In this document: positions 1 to 11,628 of the stretch, one piece after another
How positions within the stretch are numbered: position 1 is the stretch's first letter
How the letters are laid out: every line of letters starts with the position of its first letter
Assembly: GCA_009761415.1 (NCBI GenBank)
Contig: QUOL01000009.1
Location: 992,001-1,056,000 of the forward strand
Length of the DNA stretch: 64,000 bases
Origin: Sarcomyxa edulis
Taxonomy: Eukaryota; Basidiomycota; Agaricomycetes; Agaricales; Mycenaceae
Reading direction: 5' to 3'
The notes under the pieces: model-generated
Seen by the model: only the letters and a program-made list of their open reading frames with translations
Told to the model about the DNA's origin: nothing
Databases searched by the model: none
Position numbers and translations under genes: made by a program

Positions 1-1034
1 AGAGGGTTGCCACAGGCTGACCTAGAGACATGTCGCCAAAAATATAAGAGCGCAAGCCACATGGTCCGGGGAATGTGTCAATCGTTAGGTTTGAGGAACC
101 GGACCCTGGGTCCAAAGACAAGAGCAAGATCACGAAGCATTACGATGCTACATTGTCCACTTCGGAGATACAACACCGTTTAAGGGGACTTCGACAACGT
201 TCGACAAAGAGGGGGCGACAAGTCAAACAAGCATAGCGATGCTTCGAGCCAAGGCAGCAAGGAAGAACAGGCAAACAGCATAGACAAAAGATACTGGCAA
301 GAGCCTGGAACTCAAAGCCCCATCGATTGCGAAAACATGTATCGATGATCAAGAGCCAAGAACAGAGTCCAGAGGGACAGGCAAGATGACCATCACAAAT
401 TCTTGATGTGCCCCTCAGGAGGTGTAATGGACCTGCACGATACGTGGAGGCTCGTTAGTACACATCAATGATTCAGAAATAGATCGAGGCTTACGGGGCT
501 TCGTGCCCCCGCACAAACAACTGGAAACGAAATCCACAACGAGGTCCGATGTGTGAGCAATGATCTGGAGCGTCGACGGCGAGAGACAAGATCATGAAAA
601 AACAAGCTAGCGGGAGCCATAAAAAACAGCGAAGCAAAGCCGGCCGAGGAAATGACGGCGGGCGCCATTGCACGGACAAGGAGCCAAACGAGAAGCACAC
701 AAAGACATAGAGCACGCGAAGCAGACAGAAACAACGCTGCTACAAACATGCAGTGCATAGACATACAAGGGAAATCAAGCAAGAGTCTCGACAAAGAAAG
801 ACTGTACTTGGACAGTCATTAGGCGACATGATAATAAGAAAAAAATAACCAGGGGATGGCAACGCCCAACGAACACGACACAGGTCATATCAAACATGTG
901 CCAAAACAAGCAGCAGCAGCGTAGAGAACACAGAGCGTACAGTGAGGAAATAGCCAGACACACAATAGTGCCACGAGCATGACGGGCATGAGGACCATAA
1001 ATAACAAGCTGGGGGTAACTCAAAGGAGTGAGCG

Positions 1035-1056
1035 TTGGATGGCCGAAGCCATCCAA
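1035..1056. repeat. Hairpin 1 (TTGGATGGC arms)
   Basis: Perfect 9-bp inverted repeat, TTGGATGGC at 1035-1043 and GCCATCCAA at 1048-1056, closed by a 4-nt CGAA loop. It belongs to a pair with the hairpin at 1613-1638. Confidence 0.8.
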
Positions 1057-1612
1057 CCAGGGAAGATCTACATGGGATGTCGGGATATCAATGACCATGA
1101 TACAACACAGAAGGATGAATATAAATACGCACCACTTGAACAGACCTCGTTCCCAATCCCAGCGTTGGAAGACAAGAAAATACGGATACATCGATACTAC
1201 AAGCCAAGATTGGCAAGCGGTGCACGATAAGAGGAAGACAGGGCACGGAGCAGTCGGATTACAAAGAGTTGACAAAGAGCAGACATCATTAATGTCACCA
1301 GAGCCTGATGAGGACCTCGCCAGAGATGTGCTGCCATTGAAACGGATGTTCGTGTGGATGCGTCGATCCTTGGTCTTGAGCTTGAGGTGTCCAGTCGCCA
1401 AAGCCATGAGATTGACAGAGATAAAAACCAACCAAAATATCAAAGGGCACAAGCCCCGAACAATAATGAAGCAGCGACAAACAAGTAGCCACGATCATCC
1501 ATGGATCGCTGATATGTAGCCAACAGAGGAAGGGGCGTGTGACACATCATCACGTGATAGAAACGCGATTGTGACCATGGCCATGATCCCATCGACGGAG
1601 GATGTGGAGGAT

Positions 1613-1638
1613 GTTGGATGGGTCTTGAACCATCCAAC
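1613..1638. repeat. Hairpin 2 (GTTGGATGG arms)
   Basis: Perfect 9-bp inverted repeat, GTTGGATGG at 1613-1621 and CCATCCAAC at 1630-1638, with an 8-nt loop. The arms share eight bases (TTGGATGG) with hairpin 1, and the sequence to the right of each hairpin is recognisably similar, so the two are diverged copies of one unit. Confidence 0.8.
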
Positions 1639-2631
1639 AAGAACATCGTTGTGTGGTATATCGGGGTATCAGCAACCATGCCACAATATAACCATAACTG
1701 ACAATACGCACAATGTTCAAGAGCACCCTCTTCCAAATCACCCGCCCGTCGATTTCCAACGCTCGTCCCGAAAGATCCAAAGACACGATACAGAATATAA
1801 GACTTGAAAATTCACACGCAGGTGATGATCCAAGCAATGTGCGTGTAGACATACAGCTGACGCAAGGAGTGGCATATAGCGCGTGCATAGGGAAACGCGT
1901 CGCAGCGCTCGACGAAGACCAGAAGAGGATCTGGAGACTGGAGCAGACACGCTAGGGCAAAAACAAACAATGACTTGAGGTAGCCGATGCACTCGACAAA
2001 CAGCGGGGAGAAGATGGAGAGGATCCATGACACGCGGGACAGCTGGGGTGAGGGGAGTGGCAGATATCAGGATGATAGATCAATAGTAGATCGACTGAAG
2101 ATAACATACTAGCAGTGAGCCATGACAGCAATCATACAAGGCGACCACGATGCGAAAGGTCTACAGCCACTGCCTGAAGAACCGCGTTGTAGCAGGAACG
2201 ACAGACCCACACTACACATTACGACGACATGGTAATCACCAACATCGGAGACGAGCATAAACTCAACGATGAGGGAAGGGGGTGCCACAATGGAAGACAA
2301 CATGAAGGACATGGGGTGTGTGGGGCAGTGGCCGATGATCAAAACATGGATAGGTAGGTCCAGAGTAGCATCACGATGAAGAAAAACACACCAGCAACCA
2401 TTGGTCACAAAATCACACAGGGCGTGCATGGCGGCGACGCTCAAGGTCGACGATGAGCTTGATGAACGAGTGGCGCGTTGGTTGTATCGAAGGTAAGGAT
2501 AGCTTGAGATAAAGGAGAGGAGTGAAGGCCTTGTGAAGGAAAAAGAGAGTACAACGGATTGAAAGTAGAAGCGGGCGGGAAGTGGGATGGTGGTGGTAAG
2601 AAGTTGAAAGTGGGAAGTGGGGGGAAATTGA

Positions 2632-2641
2632 ATTTATATCT
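2632..2641 (-). promoter_or_regulatory. TATA-like element for a leftward transcript
   Basis: The reverse strand reads ATATAAAT here and is followed by about 190 nt that are heavily C/T-rich, the usual leader composition of mushroom genes. It suggests leftward transcription into the region 1-2440. Confidence 0.4.
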
Positions 2642-2867
2642 ACTTTGTTTGGTCCGAACGGCATAATCCGGGGACCAAAGCTCGGTTAAGTGCATATTTC
2701 AAATTGTCAAAGCGCTCACCTATAGGAGAGATCAATACACAGGTCAATCATCCGGTGTTCGTGGCTCAAGCTGAGCGATATCTTGTAACTTCTAGGGAAA
2801 TGTAAGCGGAAGCAAAAGGGAGCCAAATCTAAAAGGGATAAACGCGTGAAGATCACGTGCTTCGTGT

Positions 2868-2899
2868 ATTTGACGCGCTTCCTGCTGCACGCGTCAAAT
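2868..2899. repeat. Inverted repeat in intergenic DNA
   Basis: ATTTGACGCG at 2868-2877 is mirrored by CGCGTCAAAT at 2890-2899 around a 12-nt spacer. It lies in the gene-free stretch 2700-3200, which otherwise holds only T-tracts and no frame worth calling. The arms contain CGCGTC, a core found in several other promoters of this window. Confidence 0.6.
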
Positions 2900-3209
2900 C
2901 AGCATAGGAAGATCACTGGAAAATCAGAATCAGTCAAAGGCGATCTCACGCAACGTATACTCACTGGTGAGAATAGATTTCCAATACCCGGACTGGTTTA
3001 GACTCATTTCTCGAGTAAATTTCCTGAACTCAGAGGACTAGAGCGAAGCGAAAGCCAATCAAGCAACCGGGACGCAATTATTGGTCGTCTCTGAGTGACC
3101 TTCGAAGGCACAGAGAGCATCTATGGGTCGAATTTCGCTCAAAGGACAGGGTTTTTTTGTTTTGGCGTCTTGATAATGTTTTTCACTTACTTGCTTAGTC
3201 TTGCTAGAG

Positions 3210-3720
3210 CTATGCGATCGTGAACAACGCCTCAAAAACCATCATGTCTGTAGCAGATGCCATGAACGCTGTATGACCTCCTCTAAGTCCTTCACGAACA
3301 AGAATCCGTGCAATATCGGTGTCAGTCAGCTCCTGATGAGATTGTATAGGATAGTCTGAGACTCACCTCTAAAGAAGATCATGTCACCAAACTCTACCAG
3401 TTGCTCAAAGTACACTGAGATCTAGATGACCTTTCCGAAAGTCCATGTCGTCAAGAGTCAAGACTCCGGTGTGACTCGGAGCGCAAAAGACTGAAAAGAG
3501 AAGACTCCGATCGATCGACGACTTGACCTGCGAGTATTTTGATCATAGGGCCCGCTCATCCCAGCCAACATACATCCATGGCACTCACTTGGTCAACCCT
3601 TGCTCGTCTAGAATGCACACACTGTCGTGGATGTTGTCGGCAGTGCCAAAAATCGTACCTCTCATGATAACAATCTTCCCCATTCCTTGCAAATTCCGTG
3701 ACTCACGGTGAACCGTCATG
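3210..3720 (-). pseudogene. Probable remnant of a multi-exon gene
   Basis: On the minus strand several short coding-like pieces follow one another. One around 3720-3585 contains IVIMRGTIFGTADNIHDS and ends at a GTGAGT donor. One around 3470-3365 contains FEQLVEFGDMIFFR and ends at another GTGAGT. The last, around 3290-3210, contains LVREGLRGGHTAFMAS and ends at TAG. The middle piece needs a frame jump that no plausible intron supplies, and no good start codon is present. I therefore read it as a decayed gene. The family is not recognised; the last piece is faintly ankyrin-like. Confidence 0.3.
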
Positions 3721-3757
3721 ATCATCAACCTACTTATTTCGAATATAGACGCTCGAA

Positions 3758-3773
3758 CGGATATATATCCCCT
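3758..3773 (+). promoter_or_regulatory. TATA-like box upstream of the MFS gene
   Basis: A GGATATATATCC element lies about 55 nt before the start codon at 3823, followed by a C/T-rich leader. Confidence 0.4.
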
Positions 3774-3822
3774 TGCCAATTCTCTCTCCGAACGCCAAGC
3801 ATCCTAGAGTCCAACCGGAAAG

Positions 3823-5794
3823 ATGCCATCCCCTACGATTCTTTCCACCGTAGTAGACGTCGTCGGTCATCGTATCAATGCAAGACCTTCCTGGCTACTT
3901 CCTCATACTGCTGCTCATGCACGGAATTCGATAGTCTCCCAAAATGAAGATCAAAACGTTGTCATCGAAGACTCAGCAGAGATAGACGACAATGTTGAGA
4001 TGCGACTTCCAGATCGTATCTCTTTGATTATAGTTTTGGCAGGGAACGGGCTATTCCAGGTGAGAATCCATCTTCGTTTGATTACCCAGCGCAGACTAGG
4101 TCATAGTGATTTGCCCTGGCCTGATTGGTGGTTCCGTGAGGTATCTACGCCTTGGGGACAAACCATACTAGCGCTTTTTCTCTGGATTTCCTTCCGTCTT
4201 GTTCGAAAGATCACGCCTCACATCCCATGTCATAGATCTCGTTCTTCATGATCGTCTCTTCTGCAAGTGCATATGCAGAACATTTGGGAGGGACCGCGAC
4301 GTTCTCTGGTGAGTCGTCCATCTCTCCTTAAGCACCCCATCTATTCAACAACACAAATCGGATACAGGTCTCGTAATCGGTATCCCCACCGCCTTCGCAG
4401 GTTTAGCACTCATTCCGATGACTAGAACTGACAAAGGTAATTCCCGTCTATAGTTACCTCGATTCTCAATGTATCCCCTGATGCTGTCTTTGATCGTCCC
4501 AGGAAAATACGCTATCCCCTTCCAATTTGCCTACGCAGCGATGTTCCTAGGGAACATCATCTACGGCCTCGCATACCGCTCCAACTTCCTCTACTTGATC
4601 CTCATCGGGCGTATCGTAGCTGGATTTGGCTTCATCGCATTCATGTACTCAAAGCGTTACTGCTCGGATCACCGTATAGTCGGTATCCGCCGACGTACCA
4701 CCCTTGCAGGTGCGATACACCCACCACCATCTCGAACGTCCACATGATCATTGACATTATGTCTCTTCATAGGCTGGCTCGTTGTCGGGCAAGGATTCGG
4801 ATTCAGCGCAGGCCCATTCATCGGAGGTTTACTATACAAGATTGGTTTCGGAAACGACATATTCAACGGTTACACCGCTCCTGGATGGGTGATGGCAGGC
4901 GTATGGGCTGTCTTCTGGTTTGCCAGCGCGAAACTATTCAAGGACGTCCACAAGCCCGCACCCGATATAGCCCTCGTCGAAACACCAAGCTCTCAAACCC
5001 CTGCTCCTAGTACTCTCGAAGATGTACCTCAAGAAACGGTTCAAGACGTCGGAGAGTCGGATGTCCAACGGGTTACCCGTCAGCAATGGGGCGTTATCAT
5101 ATGTATGTGCTGGTATGTGCATCCATACCTACACTACGTACATCCAAAATTCATTTTCGTCTCCATTCCAATATAGGGACGCCATGACTTGCTTCTTCAT
5201 CCTCGCATCCTGGGAAGCAAACATACCCGTATTCGCCGCATCCATCTTCAACTACTCTCCATATAACTCTGGAAACTTTATCGCACTAGGTGGAATAGCT
5301 ACTATACCCTTCCTCCTCTTCAACGTCTACGCCGCTTCTGCTCACCTCGCACAAGATCGTACCGTCCTCGCTTTAGGATCCTCGCTCGGCCTGTCAGGTC
5401 TCTTGATTATGATTGCTACACTATCCAAAGAAAAAGTCACTTTTGCGAGTTTCTACATATCTTGGTTCCTCGTGGCATTGGGTTTCAACATCGGTATGAT
5501 GTTTTCATGATATCGCCTCATGCATTCACTGATGTTGACGTGCTCGCATATCGTATAGCTTCAACATGCACGTTAAGCTTATTATCGAAACAATTACCAC
5601 AATCATGGAACGGTAAAATCAGCTTAGCCATCCAATACTCCAACTATACTGGTAGAGTGTTGGGAGCAGTATGGGGCGGAGCAGGTGTGAAGGTGGGCAT
5701 GACCAATTATGTGGGATTGCAGATTGCAACTGTTGCGGTTGGTGGGTTGATGCATCTGACATTGTGGAGACACCTCAAAGCGAAGACTGGATGA
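3823..5794 (+). CDS. Major facilitator superfamily transporter
   Basis: A membrane carrier of the major facilitator superfamily, substrate unknown. Eight exons could be joined in frame (3823-4059, 4100-4135, 4236-4308, 4368-4436, 4503-4709, 4773-5112, 5177-5493, 5559-5794), giving about 504 residues, the normal size for a 12-helix carrier. A hydrophilic N-terminus of about 65 residues (VVIEDSAEIDD) precedes the first helix. The loop after helices 2 and 3 carries KRYCSDHRIVGIRRRTT, and the next helix has GQGFGFSAGPFIGG, resembling fungal carriers related to MFSD8/SPX-type proteins. A long acidic loop (TPAPSTLEDVPQETVQDVGE) separates the two halves. The second half ends with NYTGRVLGAVWG, a typical helix 10-11 motif. 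The start is the only ATG that leads into the first helix without a stop. A vacuolar role is plausible but is inference only. Confidence 0.85.
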
Positions 5795-5906
5795 ATAACA
5801 AATCCCGTAGAAGTCAATACCTTTGTTGTTCGATTCCTCCTCCTAGATATGTATATGATAGATAATACTGTGCTGTTCGAACTTCGTGGTGCCTCGTACA
5901 TATAAA

Positions 5907-6965
5907 TCAACAACCATTCAGGTAGCTCGTAAGTGCTGTTTTCTCTGCGGTGTCGATAGTGAGCGCGTAGAAGTGTTTCACCTGATGCATGGGGTTGTGA
6001 GTAATTTGAAGTGAGCACAGTCAGAATGAGACTGACAGTTATCCACGCTCGGACGTATGTACAGACGTAGCTTCATACAGATCGTTGGTTAGTTCTCAAA
6101 TTTCACCAATGTGTCGGCTGGAAGTTTACCTCTCCAAAGGGGGTACCCATTTAGCGACATCTACGCTCATAGAATCAGTAAAATGAATCGTCTCATGAGG
6201 TATATCCTCTAAGCACCTTTGTCGCCTGGACCATCAGATCAGTACTTGGCATATCCACAGAGCATGAGAAGTCTCACCTTTAGACTCGTTCAAATTATCA
6301 GTCACCGCGACGAGTTGCGGGCGTGTCAGATCATTGGCAAAAGCTTCACGTTGCGCTGGAGTCCAGTCCCTGGCCCCAGATAACCACGCCTCCTTCAGGG
6401 GCACCAGATGATCCTAGATTATGGTCAGAGTTGCAGAATGAACGGTACAGTACAAGGTAAAGCACGATGTCGAGATCACTAGCAAGCGTCGTGGCTACGT
6501 TGTCGTAAGGAGAAACCCAGTTGCCAGACGTGGCTTTGCATGCACTGTCAGTGACCACGTTAGTGCCGTCTCTCTTCAATACCGCTATTCATAGAGCCTC
6601 AGCATATGCATGGATAACGGTAGTAGAAACAAAGATCCTGACTTTCTCTCGTGTCGCATGTCCCGGAAACTGGTTAGACATTAGTCCCGCATCGTGCATC
6701 TTTGAAGTAGTACTGACTGATATCCCAGGTCTTGAACAAGTCGCGTGCATATGCTGGGGAGTTGGAGTCCACAGCGACGGTCACTGGTGCGAGAAGGAAC
6801 ATGAGACGTTTTCATGGAGCATGTGCTCGTCGGGAACTCACATGCAGCCAAATATGTCTTCGCAGTCGCGACACTCACAGGAGTGGGCAGAGCGCGTGGG
6901 ATGGGGGTAGCCCACACCAAAGAGAGAGAGACGCAGAGAGTCAGGAAAAACCTAAAGGAACCCAT
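5907..6965 (-). CDS. Secreted HNH endonuclease of the DUF1524 family
   Basis: A small extracellular nuclease-like protein of about 205 residues assembled from nine exons. The start at 6965 gives an ideal signal peptide (MGSFRFFLTLCVSLSLVWA) with Ala-Thr-Pro after it. An earlier in-frame ATG at 6998 overlaps a TATAAAA sequence and is less likely. The mature part has the family blocks in order: TREKAVLKRDGTN, WVSPYD, LDIDHLVPLKEAWLSGA (catalytic Asp-His), FANDLTRPQLVAVTDNLNESKGDK, and CTYVRAW. The usual His before CTY is Val here. One intron falls between Ile and Asp of the DIDH motif, and a 9-nt exon (6217-6225) encodes the end of the Asn/Lys helix. Related proteins occur in soil actinomycetes and fungi. 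Use of extracellular DNA as nutrient, or in competition, is inference. Confidence 0.85.
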
Positions 6966-6997
6966 CGACGATGAAGGCTTGCTGGGCTGTCGTGCCA

Positions 6998-7004
6998 TTT
7001 TATA
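6998..7004 (-). promoter_or_regulatory. TATA box of the secreted nuclease gene
   Basis: TATAAAA on the minus strand lies 33 nt before the preferred ATG at 6965. It would place transcription start almost at the start codon, so the leader is very short. This argues against the upstream ATG at 6998, which overlaps the box. Confidence 0.45.
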
Positions 7005-7290
7005 GGAACAACAGGCATATCGTTTTACGCACCTAGCATATGGAAGTCTGGAAGATTGCCAGACCGAGGTAAACGAATGAACGCTGCTGGATAGTACGTA
7101 CGTGCATACTGTCAACTTCTTCACCACACGATGCTGTCGAGCTCGTTACCTCAAAGAAGTCATTTGATCATCAACGAACTTCAACGAAGAAAGATATGCA
7201 CGTTCATGGCATATGGAGATTGACGAAAGTGTGTGATGAACGTTTGTAATCCATTGCTACACCATCCGACGATACCGAATATACATGCGG

Positions 7291-10200
7291 TTACTTGAGC
7301 TTGGCAAACATATCTTTCGATGCTTCAAGCGTTGATATCTCTACTTCTAAGGTCTTCCTCTGTGGCTCATGTGAATACTCAGCGTGTATATGATAGTGTC
7401 GAAGGCATACCTTATCTGCGTTACCTTGGCGAACAGTCTCAGGAACAGTCTCTTCGTAATCTGGATGAGATTCAGTCTTGATTATCTTCCCTAGGTTCAT
7501 TTGAGCAAGGGCCAGCTTCTTCTCGCATTTTGCAATTTCAACGTCGAGGTCCACAAGGCCCTGGACAATAGACGTGAGTATAGAACAGACATACACGTTG
7601 CAGAAAGGATGACTTACGCGAACGAGAGTATGCACGGTGACGGTGGAATTTACGACCTCGCCTCCACATCCAGCAGGAATTTCGCTCGTTTCACGTACCA
7701 CCTTGGCACTTTTGCAACCTTTAGTAAGAGCGATAATAGTCGGGATCTGAGCCTCGAAAAGGGCGACATCGCTTTCAGATTGGATGTGGAAATATACTGC
7801 GAACAATAAGCTGAAGATAGCAATCGACATGAAGAACCCGTGTACTTACATTGTATATCAGTCTGAAGATTGTAAGATGCAATCAGCCTTCGCCCAGCCT
7901 TCAAAGCAGCGAAGACAAGATCGAATTCTTTATCGGCGTTGGTGTATACAAAGTCCTTGTCCTGAGAAGGCTGTTTTCAGTATCTGCTGATCGTTCGAGG
8001 AGCCGGTTTCACCTACAAATACTGGGAAAGACGAGACCATTATTGATGGTGTAGTATCATTCGGTCGCCGTGGTAGGCGCTGCCATAGTTCCTCCGTAAC
8101 GAAAGGCATGAAAGGGTGCAATAAGCGTAGGCCATAGTCGAGACATATGTAGAGCGTTTGTTGAGCGGATTTGCGAACGGCGATTGGGGCGGATTCGTCG
8201 GTCATTGGTTTCATCGCTTCCTAGAAGGAAAGACAGGTCTAGGCCGAAAAAAGGAACAACAGCTCAAGAAATAAACATACAATGTATACATCGCATAACT
8301 CATACATCCAGAAATTATGAACGGCGATGGTCGCTGCCATGAAGTTGCGTTCAGACAGTTGCGTATTGAGCTCCTCGGCGGCAATATTGAGTTTGTGCAA
8401 GATCCACTGTTCGACGAGGCTCTCGTTCCCGGTAGGCTGAAGATGATACAGATTAGAGAAAACCGTGACGGTAGAGCAATAAATGGCAGAGATGAAGTAC
8501 CTTAGCAATAGGTTCCGGAACAAAGCTCTCATCAAATTTCAACATGGCAAATTTGGTGGCATTGAAAATCTTGTTACAGAACTTGCGGTAACCTTCTACG
8601 CGCAGGATGTCAAGATTGATATCACGCCCTATCCCAGTCTGAAGTTTAGTAACGTCGTGCCATATAGTAAAATAGAGTTAGCGCACCTCCCCCTGAATAA
8701 GCACACAGTGCAAACCGGAGAGCGTCCGTCCCACACTGAGGTATCCCCTTCGGGAAATCCTTCTTCTGACCTGCCTTAGCTTTCATGATTTCCTTCTCGT
8801 CCAGATTACCCTCGTATAGCTTCTCGTGAAGAGCCTCCAATGGAAGACCTTGAATGACATCGATAGGATCGATAACGTTACCGAGCGATTTGCTCATCTT
8901 GCGTCCGTGGGCATCCCGTATCATAGCGTGGCACAGTACCTCGTTGAATGGTACTTTTCCTGTAAGTTTGATCCCAAGCATAACCATCCGAGCCACCCAG
9001 AAGAACAGGATATCCCAGCCAGTTTCGAGTACGGTCGAAGGGTAGAAGTTTTTAAGATCTGGTGTCTGATGCCAAAATCGTTAGGTCTCGAAAAAAGCTT
9101 AACGGTCGAGTGGAGATCGTACATTTTCGGGCCAACCCATGATGGAGAACGGCCACAGGCCAGAGGAGAACCATGTATCAAGAACATCTTCATCCTGCTC
9201 CAATGTGAACGTAGAGCCAGCAGCAATTTTCTTGGCTCTTTCTGTAGCTTCTTCGAGAGTTCGACCGACCACCCAGTTGACACCTTCACTGCGCTATTGG
9301 ATTTGGATAATAATAAGATCTGACAACGCCAAATTTGCATCATCAAAACTTACATCTTGATCCTTCCCGTGGACGTTGACAAAGTAAGCCGGGCAACGGT
9401 GACCCCACCACAGTTGACGGGAGATACACCAATCTTGCATATTCTCGAGCCACCTATACCAGTCCGCCTCCGATTGCTTGGGAGTGATAAGCAGCTCACC
9501 CGCTCGCGTTCGCTGCAAATTGACGATATGTTATTATCCATTGTGGAAAAACAGAACGAAAAGCAGCTTACCTTTACAGCTTCTTCTGCTAGTGGCTTAC
9601 AGTTCACCCACCACTGTGGTTTCAATAATGGCTCGATGACATCTCCAGACTTACTGTACGATCATTCATATCAGAACGTTTGCCGTGTAGATACATATAT
9701 TTTACGCACCTGCATACAGGGATAGTCATAGGATTATCTTTCGTTTCGATATACAATCCCGCGGCCTCTAACTCCTTGATGACAGCCACCCTAGCATGGA
9801 AACGTTTCATACCCTGACAGATAATTATAAAGTCAATCTCGAGAAAACACAAGACAAAGTGATAGAGTTACTTGCCTTGAATTTTTCACCCGCGTTGTCG
9901 TTAAGTGTACCATCATCATTCAAGATATTGATGAGTTCCAAGTTGTGTCTCACACCAACTTCGTAATCGTTCGTATCGTGAGCTGGCGTGATCTTGACCG
10001 CACCAGTCCCGAATTCCATGTCGACGATAATGGAATCAGTGACAATCGGGATACGGCGGTCCAAAAATGGATGCTTTGCGAATTTACCGTGAAGGTGCTG
10101 CAGGTGATTTTGTCAGTTAGACAGGCAAAGACAATAATGAAGTGAAACTGACTGTATATCGTGGGTCATCTGGATGGACAGCTATCGCTGTATCACCTAA

Positions 10201-11628
10201 CATGGTCTCAGGACGAGTGGTGGCAACAATAATCTTTTCATCTGTGAAACTGTTTGATTCTATGCTCTTGATATAAGAGATTTGAAGCATACCAGAATTT
10301 TCGATAGGGTAAGCGAAAGAAGTGATAGCACCGAATTCGAACTTTTCCTTGATATTGTATCCCGGCACATTCAACATTGTTCTTCCAGTAAGAACTTTGT
10401 CGTCCACCTGAGAGGCTGAGGGGTCAACGGCTGCGTGACATATAAATGACTGGAAAAAGACACACCTCGAGATTTGAGAGTGTTGTGTTGAGTTGCACAC
10501 ACCAGTTCACAAGACGAGTACCGCGATATATGATGCCTTCCTCGTGTAGACGACAAAAGGTCTCGATGACAGCTTTGGAAAGACGCTGAAGAACTTTGAT
10601 TGGTTTGCGGCTTCGTCAAGATAGCGTATATCTAAACTCACCTCGTCCATAGTGAATGCGACACGATCCCAATCGTAGCTTCCACCAAGACGGTGGAGTT
10701 GGTTTGTGATCCGTCCCTGATAACTTCAAAATATGTAAGCAAGGCGTATAGAAAATGCTGGATGGTAACATACTCATTTTTCCAATCCATCACAGTCTCC
10801 AGGAACTTTTCACGGCCAAGGTCATGCCGGGTCTGGCCAGTGGCTTTATAGAGACGCTTTTCTACGACAGATTGAGTAGATATTCCGGCATGATCGAAGC
10901 CAGGGGAGAATAGAGTAGTCTTTCCGAGCATACGATTCCTTTTGGTGTTTTGAGGACAATTCAGTTGCAATATGCATGGCAGGCGACTTACCATCGAATC
11001 AATGCGTCCTGTATGGCTGTCGTCAAGCCGTGTCCGATGTGCAGGCTACCAGTGACGTTGGGAGGGGGGGCTGGTATGACGAAGACACCTTCCGGTTTGA
11101 CATTACCGTCTGCAGTCATTTGAGGCTTGAAGAAGCCTTGAGCAGACCACCAATCATACCAAGCAGATTCGACAGCGATCGGGTTGTATCCACTGCCCAT
11201 AGGCTGAGACAAATCTAAGGACACAAGGTTATACACCGATGGGAGTCATCGAAAGACCTCTGAACAAACGCACCTTTCTTCTCGCCTGGCGGGGTGGTGT
11301 TCACAAACGGTGCTTCTTCCTCTTTTTTCTCTTTCTCCGCTTTGACCTTCTTCTCAGCAGGTGGAGCCTTGACGGTTTTGGCAGCATTCTTGGCTTCCCT
11401 CTCTAGCCTTTTCGCCTCCTTTTTGGCTGGAATACCATAGGATTAGCCAAGATCAATAGGCTATGGCAAGTCGATCAGACCTGCGCTCTTGGTTAGGGCT
11501 GGTGCACCGGTTGCAGAAACCTCTGGATCGAGTTGTGGCGCGCCATCTTGAGATTGAGACATTGCTCTGAAGCACACAGCGAGAGACGATGGTGGTTTAC
11601 GAGCAAATGAGATATATCGACTCAGCAT
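7291..11628 (-). CDS. VAS1: Valyl-tRNA synthetase, probably serving cytosol and mitochondrion
   Basis: Charges tRNA-Val with valine. Many exons read through the class Ia landmarks in order: [19 protein letters not shown] (HIGH) near 11050, the editing-domain stretch with GADMTP-like [13 protein letters not shown] near 9970, [14 protein letters not shown] (KMSKS) near 8900, ALRFAL just after it, the anticodon-binding region ([13 protein letters not shown]) near 8090, and a C-terminal coiled arm ending SKDMFAKLK. Total length is about 1050 residues, as in yeast VAS1. Two in-frame starts exist. The ATG at 11562 (MSQSQDG) opens the cytosolic form with the Lys-rich fungal N-terminal extension. The ATG at 11628 adds 22 residues ([14 protein letters not shown]...) rich in Arg/Ser and lacking acids, which looks like a mitochondrial presequence. 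No other ValRS gene is visible in the window. Confidence 0.93.

Larger units (their letters stand above)
1..2440 (-). other. A-skewed region without a supported protein gene; possible non-coding transcript
   Basis: The + strand is strongly A-rich over T here. No reading frame longer than about 225 codons exists, and the longest (minus strand 775-1452) is Cys/Trp/Leu-rich and not recognisable. On the minus strand a TATA-like element and a CT-rich leader stand at the right edge (about 2640 to 2450), followed by an ATG in a good context near 2430 that opens a 106-codon frame with no family resemblance. Two stem-loops with the same arm sequence (1035-1056 and 1613-1638) lie about 580 bp apart inside diverged repeats. 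This could be a long non-coding RNA unit, a decayed multi-exon gene, or an old non-autonomous element. I see no basis for naming a product. Confidence 0.35.

Noticed and set aside
775..1452. 225-codon minus-strand frame, hydrophobic and Cys/Trp-rich
   Set aside because: It spans one of the two hairpins, the homologous repeat 580 bp away is read in a different frame, and composition follows the strand skew; most likely not a protein.
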